This document shows, piece by piece, positions 11,101 through 22,900 of a stretch of 64,000 nt of DNA. The notes beneath the pieces were generated by a model that did no database searches, had not been told where the DNA came from, and saw nothing but the letters and a program-made list of their open reading frames with translations. The translations under genes and the position numbers were made by a program. Source of the stretch: Quillaja saponaria (taxonomy: Eukaryota; Streptophyta; Magnoliopsida; Fabales; Quillajaceae); contig CM055617.1 in assembly GCA_029379385.1 (NCBI GenBank), forward strand, positions 2,976,001-3,040,000, given 5' to 3'. Numbering within the stretch: the stretch's first letter is position 1; each line of letters opens with the position of its first letter.

Positions 11101-12697
11101 AGATTTGTATCTATGCTGTTTCCTATCAGACTATCATAATCATTGTTTTTCTTACATTCATCATGTTCTCAATTATAGGCATTAATAGATGCTACATCTT
11201 CTGAGAGCAGTCTTTCTGATGAGATTGGCATTAGAATGGTGGCGTTGTTTGATCACGAAGAAGTTGGCTCTAAGTCAGCCCAAGGAGCTGGGTCTCCTGT
11301 CATTCTAAATGCTTTATCTAGAATTACAAATTCCTTCATCTCGGATTCCAAGGTGGAAATTTTACTGTGTGCTTCAGCTTTTTCTATCCTTGAGGGTTGT
11401 GTAGATAACTCTTGAAAGATATGTTAGTGATAAAGAAATGTGGGATCATGTTAGGCTTACCATTTGTGAAATCTGCTTGTATGCATTGCACTGTGACAAG
11501 GCTAAGTAGGGGTTACTTTATACTCGTTGAAATTGAGGTAAAAAAAATATGGATGTGGCCTGGACATCCCCTTCTAAAATGAAAAACACACACACATACA
11601 TTTTACAACTAGCAGGTTTCCAGACAAGTCAAAATATTCAGGTAAATTTTTAAAGATTAGCTTTGCTTGTTCTTGAAATGAGGTTTATATGACCACAGTT
11701 AAGACAATCTCAAATTAGCCACCATTAACTATGTAAGCAGTGGACTCATCTAACTAACGTTCAGTACTTTTTTTCTAATGTGATGCATTGTCATCTGTTT
11801 CCCTTCAATGAAATGCTGTCTTTATATTGGCCTTCATTCTTGGGAAAGGCTATTGGTTGGATTCATTGGTGTTTAATGCAGTGGCACTTGCATGAAGATT
11901 TGTTGGGTGGTTGATGAGTTACATAATCATATTCATGCATTCTTCAGTGATAATGCTTTCAACTTGAAAACTTGATATGTTTCTGTTGCGGTGATATCCC
12001 AGCTGCTTGAAAAAGCAATCCAAAGGAGCTTCCTTGTATCTGCTGACATGGCACATGCCCTGCACCCTAATTATATGGTATGCCATCTCATTTGCTTATG
12101 ACCTATTTGTTTGAATTATTGATCCATGGTAAGATTGGATTTCTCTCAGGATAAACATGAAGATAACCATGAGCCTAAATTACATGGAGGACTTGTCATC
12201 AAACACAATGCAAATCAACGCTATGCAACAAATGCAGTCACTTCCTTTATATTCAAGGAAATAGCAACAAAACATAACCTTCCCATCCAGGTCAATTTTC
12301 TCATTACGTTCAGTATTATGATTTTGATAAACTGTAGATGTAAAATTTTGAAAGGAGAATTTGGATAACAAATTCGAGTTGAAAGTTGCTTCATTTTTAG
12401 TATCTCTTAACACTGAAAGTAGCAAACATACCTCTTTTAGAACTATAATTATTTGTTAAAAATAAAATAAAATAATGAAATGAGGATAGAACTGCGGGAC
12501 TTTGTGGTTCAACCATCGGCCCCATTCTCGCAAGTGGTGTTGGTATTCGTACGGTTGATGTTGGTGCACCACAGCTATCAATGCACAGCATAAGAGAAAT
12601 GTGTGCTGTTGATGATGTTAAGCATTCATATGAGCATTTTAAGGCCTATTTCCAAGAGTTTTCTCATCTTGATGCAAAGATTACAGTGGATGTATAG
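8180..12697 (+). CDS. Aspartyl aminopeptidase (M18 family), atypical last exon
   Basis: Metallo-aminopeptidase that removes N-terminal Asp or Glu from peptides; the plant enzymes are soluble, with cytosolic or vacuolar sites proposed. Exons: 8180-8261, 8600-8735, 9061-9139, 9262-9464, 9641-9710, 10025-10147, 10342-10497, 11179-11352, 12003-12077, 12150-12290 and a last exon ending at 12697. Expected M18 metal-site motifs are visible: [42 protein letters not shown] and MHSIREM. The last exon is odd. Family members have DFVVRNDM before CGSTIGP; here DFVV is present at 12498-12509 but RNDM is absent, and DFVV and GSTIGP lie in different frames. A weak acceptor before 12485 would rescue the frame ([13 protein letters not shown]), giving 483 aa. 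It may be a damaged allele or a base error. Confidence 0.85.
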
Positions 12698-15100
12698 GTA
12701 TTTGTTTTTCATTTTCGACGTCTGTAATACTTACTTTATGTTGTCATGGAAGTGATTTATGATTGTACAAGATGTTAAAACTCAAGTACAGGTTTAAGTC
12801 TTGAACCTGGAGTCATGCTTTTTGTAGTATTATTATAATGCTTAGATTTCAATCACACCTGCATGATTGAATCTCGTTTTGATACAATTTTTAAAATTAA
12901 TTTTTTCCATTAATTGAATTGAAGAATACATATTTTATATACTAACGACTTATATGCACATGCATGTTTGTTCAGTATATGTTTTATCTTAATTTAATTT
13001 TTTGATTTGATATCATAATATTTATATTTAAAAGGTAAGAAAGAGTAAGAGTAAAAATAATGAATACAGTTTCATAGTTATTAAGTAATTTGATATATTT
13101 TGTTAATTTAATATTTTTTAATTATAATATGTATATATTATAACAGGAGATTACAAGACTTTTCTGATTTTTATAATAATATAGATAAAGCATAAAAATT
13201 GATTTGTTATAGCAGTAGAACACAAGGGTCAATTAATTATGTGATAAGTGGTAATCTTTTTTATATCTATATTTGTGACAGGTTTTCTTGAAGACTTTTT
13301 AACATAGCAACACGTACTATGTATAGAAATATAAGTAATGCAGTAATTGAGGATGGAGTTGTATTGTTAGAGTAAACCCTTAACTTGTTGTGGAGGTTTA
13401 TCTTATTTTAGTGTAAATTGTGAAATATTATATCGACGTGGAGGTTTATTTTATTTTAGTGTAAATCGTGAAATACTATCTTGACTCGTGAGTTTAATTT
13501 TATTATATCATGAAGTAAATTGTTAGACTCTTGAGCATTGTATTTGTTATAATAATTGTTTGTGTAGATAAGCTAATTTACCAATTACATTTTATTGGTT
13601 TATAGTTTATGGGGTAAATAGCCTCTCTTTTTCTTTTTCTTTTTTTGTCTATTTCTTAATTTTGTTGTGTTTATTTTATGTCGTCAAAATAATTAACAAA
13701 ATTATTTGCCTTTTTAGTTTCAAAAGTAAATCGCCAAAAGATTTTACCCATTTACAAGCTTTGATGCTTTTGCAGTGTAAATCGACAAAAAGTTTGGCAT
13801 TTTATTCGTCTTGAGATGCTTCATAATGTGAGTAGTCTGGTTTGGCAATTTTTTTTTACTCAACTTCATAATGTTAATCGTCAAGTATTCTGCCTTTTCT
13901 CGTCTTGTTTTAGTTTGTAGGATAAATCGTCACTCCGTTTGCCGTTTCACTAGTTTCGTTGATTTTACCAGGTAAGTCATCACTTTACTTGATTTGATGT
14001 TTTTTTAGAGTATTGTCAAGATTCTTTGCTAGTGTTCTCGAGTAATATTTTATCAAATAAAGCATCTAACTTTTTATTTCAGTTTTTAAATAATTTTAAA
14101 TTATCTACTATTTTACTAGTTCTTGATAATTTTTATAATAAATTATCTTGTAATTATTGATGAAAATAAATTATCTTTTATCAATTTTTGTTAATTTTAC
14201 TATACATGATATTGTTTATGAAGTCAATAAAAAATCTGTTTAACCACTAAACTAACTCGATAAATTAGTATGTGAATTTAAATATCATCAGTTTCATGTC
14301 TTGATATTTATAATTAACTATTAATCTCTTAACTACAAAAGTTTAATACATCAACTAATTTTGTTTTTTTGGTACAAAAGTGGGGAACCATTACCTAACT
14401 TAGTTGGTACACATTGATATGAAAGAATAGATGGGCACAAATTTACATGATATTGTCTCCGCTAAAATAGATAAAAATGAAGTCATAATCAGCATAGATG
14501 GTTGTTCTATTTCTAGTAATTATGCATGTAAACTTAGTGCACACGTCGTATCATATGTTACCGGTTGCCGAAATTATTGAATTATTTAGATTGGGCAGTG
14601 TGTGTTCCAATTTCAACGACCATACCAACAAAATCTTGAGGTCCATAGTGGGTTGGGTTTTATACTTCTGTTTCAGATTTTTATAGGCAAAAACTTAATA
14701 CGTGGCATCATTCTAGAAACCAAATTTTAACCTTTTTAAGAAACTTATTAATTATTCAAGTTTTCTGTAGCTACCCATGCGAATGAATCTCAAAGTCTTA
14801 CTTCACCTATAATATGAGATCACTATATGATAAGTGATGATGAGTATTTTAAATGATAAAATATATTTAAATTTAATTTTAGTAATTAAGTAACTTTTTA
14901 AAGATTAAGAATCTCAAATAGTATTAAGTTTATATCATAATAATGTAAGAATATTGGCAAAAAATTAAGATTATTATATTATAAGATATTATAAAATTAT
15001 TTAATTAATTTTTATATAATATTAATAATAATTAAATAATGTAAATTTATATTAGTAATCTTTCAAAACAAAACAAATATGACGTCATAATAGTCTTTCG
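12698..15100. other. Intergenic A+T-rich DNA
   Basis: No gene recognised. A roughly 50-bp unit (GTGGAGGTTTATCTTATTTT start) is repeated about twice at 13389-13490 and might be a retrotransposon LTR remnant, though I could not find paired LTRs. ORFs here are short and unconserved by eye. Confidence 0.4.
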
Positions 15101-15129
15101 CAGAGATTCCTGTCGTTACTCGATCGTCC

Positions 15130-15580
15130 ACTTGGCACGTATGCTTTCCTACTATTTATAGAAACATGAAATGCTTTGTCCTCGTTCCTATCCAGCCAAT
15201 TTCCATTGGTCCACCTGTCAAACTTCTGGAACAAAACCCAACCAGTACACAAGTGCACGAGGCTCGAAATCTACGTGCCCCTATTTTAGCGCTAGTACTT
15301 GACACATCTCCCATTCTTATTGGCCATTTCATTGTCTTTCCCGATCCCACTCCTTTCACGTGGGTCCCCACGAGCCTGTTGCCACGTTTCTTTCTAACCA
15401 ATCCTGTCTCTGTTGTTACTGTTCCACACGTGCCAAGTTATCACACGTGTGTCCGTTATCGTTCTTCTTATAAAGCAACAGTCCTTGTCCATCTACACCT
15501 CTTCGAAATCACTAGAGTTTTCTTCAGAGCAACAAAACGGTGAGTTTCAGTGTGAGAGAGAGAGAGAGAGAGGAATAATT
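15130..15580 (+). promoter_or_regulatory. Promoter with G-box/ACGT cluster, TATA box and GA-repeat leader
   Basis: Three perfect CACGTG G-boxes (15357-15362, 15427-15432, 15444-15449) and further ACGT cores at about 15137, 15273 and 15384 lie within 320 bp. The last G-box is inside an 8-bp palindrome ACACGTGT. TATAAA follows at 15469-15474, and a GA dinucleotide run (15554-15572) lies in the presumed leader before the first ATG. Such clusters are bound by bZIP (ABA-response) or bHLH/PIF factors, so ABA, stress or light control of the downstream gene is likely. Confidence 0.6.
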
Positions 15581-15581
15581 A

Positions 15582-16509
15582 ATGTATGGGAGAGGAGGGT
15601 GCTGTATAGCCCAGTACGCAGGGGATGCTTACGATATGTCAAATGTTGACAGGAATAATGTCTAGGTTTCGGCCGATCGCTCCTAAACCGGCCGCCGGAA
15701 TGACTACTTCCGGGGGATATTCGTCGGAGAACGGTGAAGCGTATAGAAAAGGTGGCTGCAGAGCAAAGAGAAAGTACGTAAGAGAAAAAACTAACAGCAA
15801 CAAACGGTGCAATAGGAGGAGAAAGGCTTCGCCGGAAAAGAGGAATACGGTGGTGACTTTACCTTTGTTGCCGGAAACTCCTGATCGGAAGGATTCTCCG
15901 GTTAGGGTTTCAACTGTAACAAAGCAAGAAATGAAAAGCGTGAGTGCACCGATGTGGTTGAACTTTGAGAATTGTGAGTCCAACGGAAAGATGGAACCAA
16001 CGGCGTACTGGTATTTCGAGAAGAAAACGGATCTGGCGGTACAAAAGCCGTTGAGAGTAGCGTATTCATACGTGACCATCCAATGTGTGACAGAAACGTG
16101 GATGGATAGGAATGGGTTAGGGAGTACGAATGAAAAGAGGAAGTTGAATCTGGGGAAGGACACGTGTCCAGGGTTTATATCAGACTGTTTTGGTAGGGTG
16201 ACATGGACAAATGGGGCCTATAGGAAAATGGTGGGCCAGAGTGTAGAGGGTGATGGCGGTGGTGGTGGTGGTGGTGGTGGTGGTGATGAGGAGGTAATTA
16301 TTACGGTGTGGTTGGTGATGACGGAGGAGGTGGCGGTTACGATAAATAGATTGCAGTCGTACACGGCGTTTACTTGCAGAGTGAGGGTGCATTCCACGTG
16401 TGGGAAGGAGAGTAGTTTATTGACGGTGCCTTGTGATGTGTGGCGTATGGACAGTGGTGGTTTTGCATGGAGATTAGACGTTAAAGCTGCTCTCAGCCTG
16501 GGTCGATAA
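15582..16509 (+). CDS. DUF7950-type protein with an N-terminal frameshift
   Basis: Plant-specific protein of unknown function, probably nuclear from its basic stretches. The main frame runs from 15625 to 16509 (294 codons) and contains FRPIAPKP, a Lys/Arg-rich region, a poly-Gly run (GGT repeat, about 16257-16285) and a conserved C-terminal block with VTINRLQSYTAFTCRVRVH and VPCDVWRMD. From memory, homologues start M(D/Y)GRGGCCIA...YDMS..DRIM.RFRPIAPKP. That N-terminus is here at 15582 (MYGRGGCCIAQYAGDAYDMS) but in another frame; it stops at 15663-15665 because AGG-ATA-ATG reads AGG-AAT-AAT-G. One extra A at about 15654 explains it. Either a base error or a real mutation leaving only the internal start. 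Single coding exon. The gene follows a G-box-rich promoter. Confidence 0.7.
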
Positions 16510-19020
16510 ATATAAAATAGAACAAGGCCCTGGGTTTTTCATTTTTATGTTCCAACTAAGGCAGTGTTTGGTTATTATAATAATTAATGTGTACTTGATG
16601 AAGTTGTGAATATTTTTGGGTTTTAGGCCATGATTATATTAATTAGTCTGCATTTGTTTTTTTTTTAAATTTTCACTGCTCTCCCTCCCGTGTTTTTCTG
16701 ATATAGATTCTTTGTTTTTAAGCTGCTTGTTCAATGTTAGAGTGAGAAGTGATTTGTGTTTGTGTATAATATAATGTTCTGTAAGGATCAAGTACTTTGG
16801 TACTGTTTTTTTTTCTACTGTGTTTGTCGTGATCACAATTTTTCTACTCAAATTTTCAACATCATTATATGTCAGTATACTTATTCTGGTACAAGGGTTG
16901 TACAAAATGGGCTTGGGCCGGGTTACTGGCCCAAAGTTGGTCTAAGTGGCTATGAACTAACGAAGCTCAATGAGAGAGGCAACTAAAAACACTTTTCCCT
17001 TTGGATAAGAACCATAATGAAAGATGTCAGTTTAAGTTTGTTGAAGATTAGTTGTATGAGTCCGAAGATTCTTTTACACATAAAAAAAGAAGAGCTAGAA
17101 TCAGTCTCTTCACTTGGAGGGTTAGATTTAAAAAAAAAATATGAGAGCTACTTCTGATAAAAAGTTGAATGAAACATTTAAGGACAAGAACGAATTAGAA
17201 TGGAAAATATTTTATTCTTTTTATATCTGTGTTCTAATCGACATTTAGTAGATTTTGGAAGTGTGAAACTTTTACAGACCAAAAAGAATTCAAATTGAAA
17301 ATATTATTTTATTTTACATATTTGTCCACATTTACCGTGTTTTTATAACAAAATAAAAAATATTTAAATAAAATTTAGTATTTGAAATAAAAACTATGTT
17401 TATAGAATTTACTTCACTTCTTTTATTTAAAACAAATGAAAAATTCATTTAATTTGAGTATTTTTTGCATTCTATCCTCAATTATTTATTTTAAGAAAAA
17501 CTATCATTGAATTAAAAATATAAAAAACGAGAGATTAATTATTGTTTAATAAACAAAAGACAAGCAGAGTGAAACAAAAAATTAAAATTGGTAGTTGAGC
17601 ATTTGAGATGAAGTGTTGGTAAACTTTCCATTTATGTATTTAAATTTAAATAGTGTATAATATTGAGAATATAATTATCATTTAAGGTGAATAAAATAAT
17701 AACTTATTTCAAATGAATTTTACAAAATGACATTCAACTTATTTGGTATAGATTTTAATTGAATTTCATTTAAATTCTTGACTATTTTATTAGTTCCAAA
17801 TATTAAATAATGTAGAGTACTTCATTCTATATATTTTTTAGGTTCTAAATGCATCATTAATGGATTTTGAAAAGTGTTAAAAATAAGGAGATCTTAATTA
17901 GATTCAGTTTACTAGATATAAATTATAATTAATTTTTTATTGTTTTTAAATTATTTATTATATTTTATGTGTATATATTAAGAACTGTAATATAATATAA
18001 TTGATGGATGTAATAAAATAATAACTTTGATGTAGAATATTTTTTTTAATGTCAAATATTTTTTAATGACATTTCTTTGTATCTCATCATTAGCTTTATT
18101 AATAATTGCTATTCTATTTGAAGCAAAAAAAGATAAAATAAAAATTACATGTTAGTGTATATATGAGAATGTGATGCTTGGTTTATTGATGAGTAATTTG
18201 TTTAGTCCTCCTTAATAAATTGGATTCAAGTCATCGGGATATTGTTTGGTAATTATTCAACTACATTTATAAGACTTGTTGATGTATCATAAAGAAATAT
18301 ATAATATATTAAAATATATAATTTTATTATTGTTATATTACTATTATTTTATTTATTATAATTATCAAATATAATATTAAAAAAATAATAATATAAATTT
18401 AAATATTTTATCAATATTAAATATTATATAAGAATTAATTAAATAATTTTATATTACCCTATTATCCCACACAATATACGAAACAAAACAAATTGAGCCC
18501 TTCATCATTTTTTATATTTTATCAAAAAAGTACGTAAAAGAGTTTTGGTGCCTCCATTTGTACTTATTACTTATTAGTATGACGTGGTGGTAAATAGTCA
18601 AAGACGGAATCGAGGTCGGCGAGGTTTGGTAAATTTCCAAACATACCCCATTATCCATATTCTTGCTGCGTTTACATAAACATTGAACTCGCCAGATAGT
18701 TACGACACGACTTCTGTAGTATTAAATAGGTACTTAAATAGAGCGAGTATCTGAATTTATGCACACTCGAGCGTAGAGAGCATAAGATTCAATTTTCAAT
18801 AATTTAAGAAAAATAAAAATAGTGCTCTCTGACTCTGATTAATTTAACCATCACGATCTTCAGGGCACGACCGAGAAGCAATATTTCCCGTTAGATCTGA
18901 ATCCGACGTAATAAAATAATTTTAAATTTCAGCCATTAGATATTGTCATGTCAACAATGAACGGCTGAGATTATCCAAAAAGCGGCGGGCAAAGAGGCAA
19001 CCCTTTTTAGGTAGAAGACG
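16510..19020. other. Intergenic A+T-rich DNA
   Basis: Probable 3' UTR of the preceding gene, then long A+T-rich sequence with no recognised gene. The right end (about 18600-19030) becomes more mixed in base content and is the likely promoter of the GTE gene. Confidence 0.4.
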
Positions 19021-19029
19021 GAAGAAACT

Positions 19030-19932
19030 AGCCAGCGATCTCAGTTTTTCGTTTTTCTCTGGCTGTGTCGGTGTATGAAAGAGTTAAGGGAAGCGAATTA
19101 GGGTTTTATAGGGTTGGTGGCGCCATTTGCAACAGTTTTGCTGCAGATCCAGGTTTTTAATTGGATTCTTTGCGAAGCATTTCTAGGGTTTCACAATACA
19201 TATAGTATTATTTATTCTCGTACATTTTCTTGGCTTCTTTCGGCGTTTCCCTCTCGATTTAGGGTTGTTGATTCTGGGGTTTATGCTTGGATCAGTAAAA
19301 GTCTCGTATTGTAAGTGTACTTTGTTACCTATTCTCTTTTGGGTTAAAGTTTTACCTGAATTTCTTCATCTTGAAATTTTACCCCTGCATTTCTCCTTGG
19401 TTAATCTGAAAAAACGAAGGTAGGTTACGAGGTTCTATAGCAGTCGGGAAAAAGAGGAAGAATTCATTATTATCAAGGGTTTGGGTGGTGTTGCATTTCT
19501 TGGAGTGGATTACTGAAACTGTACGAGCTCGCTCTGTTTGTGCTTCTTCGCGATTTCGGTATAGTTGGGCATGGCAATGAATACATGTATTATCATCTGG
19601 TGATTGCAAAATTTGAATATGGGATTCCCGCGGGAGACGAGAGAAGACTAAGTTTTTCAGATTTTGGATTTGGAGTTACTTTGGTGTATACATGCAACTG
19701 GCGAAATTGGTCCAGTTTTTTGTTTGGACCCCCATATTTTGAAAATATAAGAAATAAGTCAATTGGGTAATGAAAGAAATGACCATATTCTTGGGTTTTT
19801 TCTTATTGTGTAATGAGAAGTTGGATAATTGGCCTTAAATTGTGCTTTCCGGAATTTGGGTTTTCCAGATTGTTGTCGCAGAGGAAAACTCACCGCAAAG
19901 GTTGATATGTGCAATTATTGGAAGTTAATCTT
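19030..19932 (+). other. Probable 5' leader of the GTE gene
   Basis: About 0.9 kb upstream of the start codon, less A+T-rich than the intergenic DNA and without conserved coding sequence. GCAGATCCAG|GTTTTT near 19150 and TTTTCCAG at about 19868 could border a leader intron, but this is not certain. A very short ATG frame at about 19570 precedes the main start. Confidence 0.4.
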
Positions 19933-22900
19933 ATGGCACCAACTGTACCAGTAGATTTTGTTGGTCAAAAGGAATCAAGAAAGTGCTGGCTCTCACAAGT
20001 AATGGGGAAATTACGGAAGTACTCGAAGGGGCATGCTAGTGGTTTTGTTACAGACTACCGGCATGTTATTGAGACCATGGGTGAATCAGAAGGGTTTGGT
20101 AGTTCGGGGAGAGTTGACACAGAGCTGACAGCATCTGAAGATTCTTGTGCTCCCAAAAGGAAATGCATTAGTTTAAATTTAGATGGTTATGATGGTTTTG
20201 GTGCTCCTTTGCAAGTCTTGTCCTTGTCAAAGATGTCTAGGACTGAGAGAAGGGATTTGGAACTGAGGTTGAAAATGGAACTTGAACAAGTCCGGAAGCT
20301 TCAGAAGAAAGTTGCTAGTTTGAATCCAAATGTTATTGCATTATCTCCCTCTAGTGATATCTGGAGCTGCAGTGATGGACAAAAGAGGCCTTCTCTTAAC
20401 AGTTACCATAGGGCATCTAAAGCATCAGAGCCTCGTGGTAAGAAACGGCCACCTGCTGGGCGTAATGTTTCCTGCACAAAAAGGAGTACCTCAGGGCATC
20501 TTGAATCAGTGAAACCTGTTGCGCAGGTGACTACTTCGGATGCCATGCTTATAAAACAGTGCGAGACTTTGCTAAACCGTTTGATGTCACATCAATTTGG
20601 TTGGGTTTTTAACAAACCAGTTGATGTAGTGAAACTGAACATCCCAGATTATTTCACTGTCATCAAGCATCCAATGGATCTGGGCACAGTTAAAAGTAAG
20701 ATAGCTTCTGGTGAATATTCCAGTCCTCTGGGTTTTGCTGAAGATGTCCGGCTTACATTTTCAAATGCAATGAAGTACAATCCGCCAGGAAATGATGTCC
20801 ATACTATGGCTGAGACGCTCAATAAATTTTTTGAAGTGAGATGGAAAGGTATTGAGAAGAAGATTCCAGTTCGATATGATATTCCACCTGAGCCTACAAG
20901 ACCCAGTGTTTATACAGAAACCATGACTACTCGACTTCCTTCTTCAAAGGAGAATAAAATAACAGCCAGTGACACTGTCGTTAAGCCAGAACCTAATAAA
21001 CGAATCATGACTAACGAGGAGAAGCATAAGTTGAGCACCGAATTGGAGGCATTGCTGGGAGAACTCCCTGAAACCATCATTGATTTCCTGAAAGCTCATA
21101 GTTTTAACGAAGGGCAAACTAGTGAAGATGAAATTGAGATTGATATTGATGCTCTTAGTGATGATACCTTGTTCCAATTACGGAAGCTTCTGGACGATTA
21201 TATGCTGGAGAAGCAGAAAAACCAAGGAAAAGCTGAACCTTGTGAAATGGAGGTATCCCTTTCTCTTTCTCTCTTGTTTGTTCATATATGTGTATGTATG
21301 TAAAACGATTTCACCCCATATACGTGCTATATAATTTTGATGGTTGGTTACATTCACTTCTTGCAGATTTTGAATGAGTCAGGATTAAGCAATTCATCAA
21401 TGCAACCATTTAAAGGTGACTTTTCTCCAATCCTGATGTTATTATTATTTAACATACCCCTGGTAATAATGCACAGGAAAGACAGTCATTGAAATCACAT
21501 TTCCTGTTCAAGTACAGGCAATGACCCAGTTGATGAGGATGTGGATATTGTTGATGGGAATGATCCTCCTGTTTCTAGTTACTCCCGAATACAGATAGAG
21601 AACGATGCAGCCAATAGAAACAGTAAATGCAGTAGCTCCAGTGAATCAGGCTCTTCACCTAGTGGTATGTGTTTCTGCATACTTTTGATTGTTTTCTTGT
21701 CTCAGGATATGGCCCTTTTTCCTGAGTTTCAGTATATGTATGTATTCAGTTTGTTTTTTCTTCTTAATTGTTGTAGAACAGGTCTTTATAAATGAGATAC
21801 TATGTACCCTTTTGATGAAACTGTTGCTGGTTATTTCTTATCGCCTGGGGGTACTGTAAAGATGCATTATTAAAAGGACAAGTTTTCAGAATGCTTCAGA
21901 TTCACTGCAATTATGAAAACTTGCTCTCTCTTTCTCTGTCATCTTCCTCTGGGAAATTTGGTGCATTGGTTATTTGTTTACTTCAAGATTATTGATATAT
22001 GGCCAATTTGTTTTCTCTGGGTCTCTTTAAAGTTCTAAAACTTACTTCCTAGACAAACTTTCCTCTCTTTTCTTTAATCTTATAAATATTCTCTTTCACC
22101 ACTCTCCTACTTCCTGGATGTTGATGGTATGCCAACCTATTCAGTTAATGGTTTTGTTGGTAACCATGATCCTTTGTGAACTTGTTGATTCAAAACTTTT
22201 CTTGTCTTCATTTTATAGGCTAACTTGTTGATATTTGACTGTTTATTAACTTGACATGGTTGGGTTTTCCTGGTTTCTGGGTTCTTCAAATGTTCTGTGT
22301 TGATTATGTCATTATGATGTTCGTGTCATGACATAACTATTTCTTTGAATGCTTAAGGTTCTAGTTAATTTTGTCCATTGAGGAAATTTGTAATCCCTAT
22401 AACATAATGAGTATCTATTCCTGGTTATCCTGCCTCCTCTGACCGGAAGTCATCAAATGTAGTAATTGTATTGTCTTCAAAAAAGAAAAAAATAGTATTG
22501 GAAGATGTCCCTAGATTGAGAATTAAAACATGTAATATTGGTCTAGGGTAGGGTGTGTCCAACATATCAATGGATGGCCTTAAAAAGAGGAGGTTGCTCT
22601 CAATTCTGTATATCTTCTAAAGGTCATCAAGGCATCTAATATTTCAAGCTTTCAGTTTCTTTTTCCTGCCTTTGATTATTTCTTCTTTCTGTAAGTTGGG
22701 GTGGGTAGGAAAAAGTGGATTAATTACTTAAGTCAAAGTGAGGCTGAGAGTTTGTTGTCTATGATAGAGTGATCATTCTCAATGAAGGGATTGTGCTTTT
22801 TTTTTTTAGTCTTTTGAAATAACTGAAGTGCAATACAACTACACTTCCATTTCTGTGTCACTTCCATTTCTGTGTCAATATGAGTGAAATCGAGGAGTAT

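Noticed and set aside
15639..16163. 174-codon frame opposite the DUF7950 gene
   Set aside because: Antisense shadow of a conserved coding exon.
19114..19770. Open frames in the leader of the GTE gene that could be uORFs
   Set aside because: The longer ones start at TTG or GTG, not ATG; the only ATG frame (about 19570) is very short.
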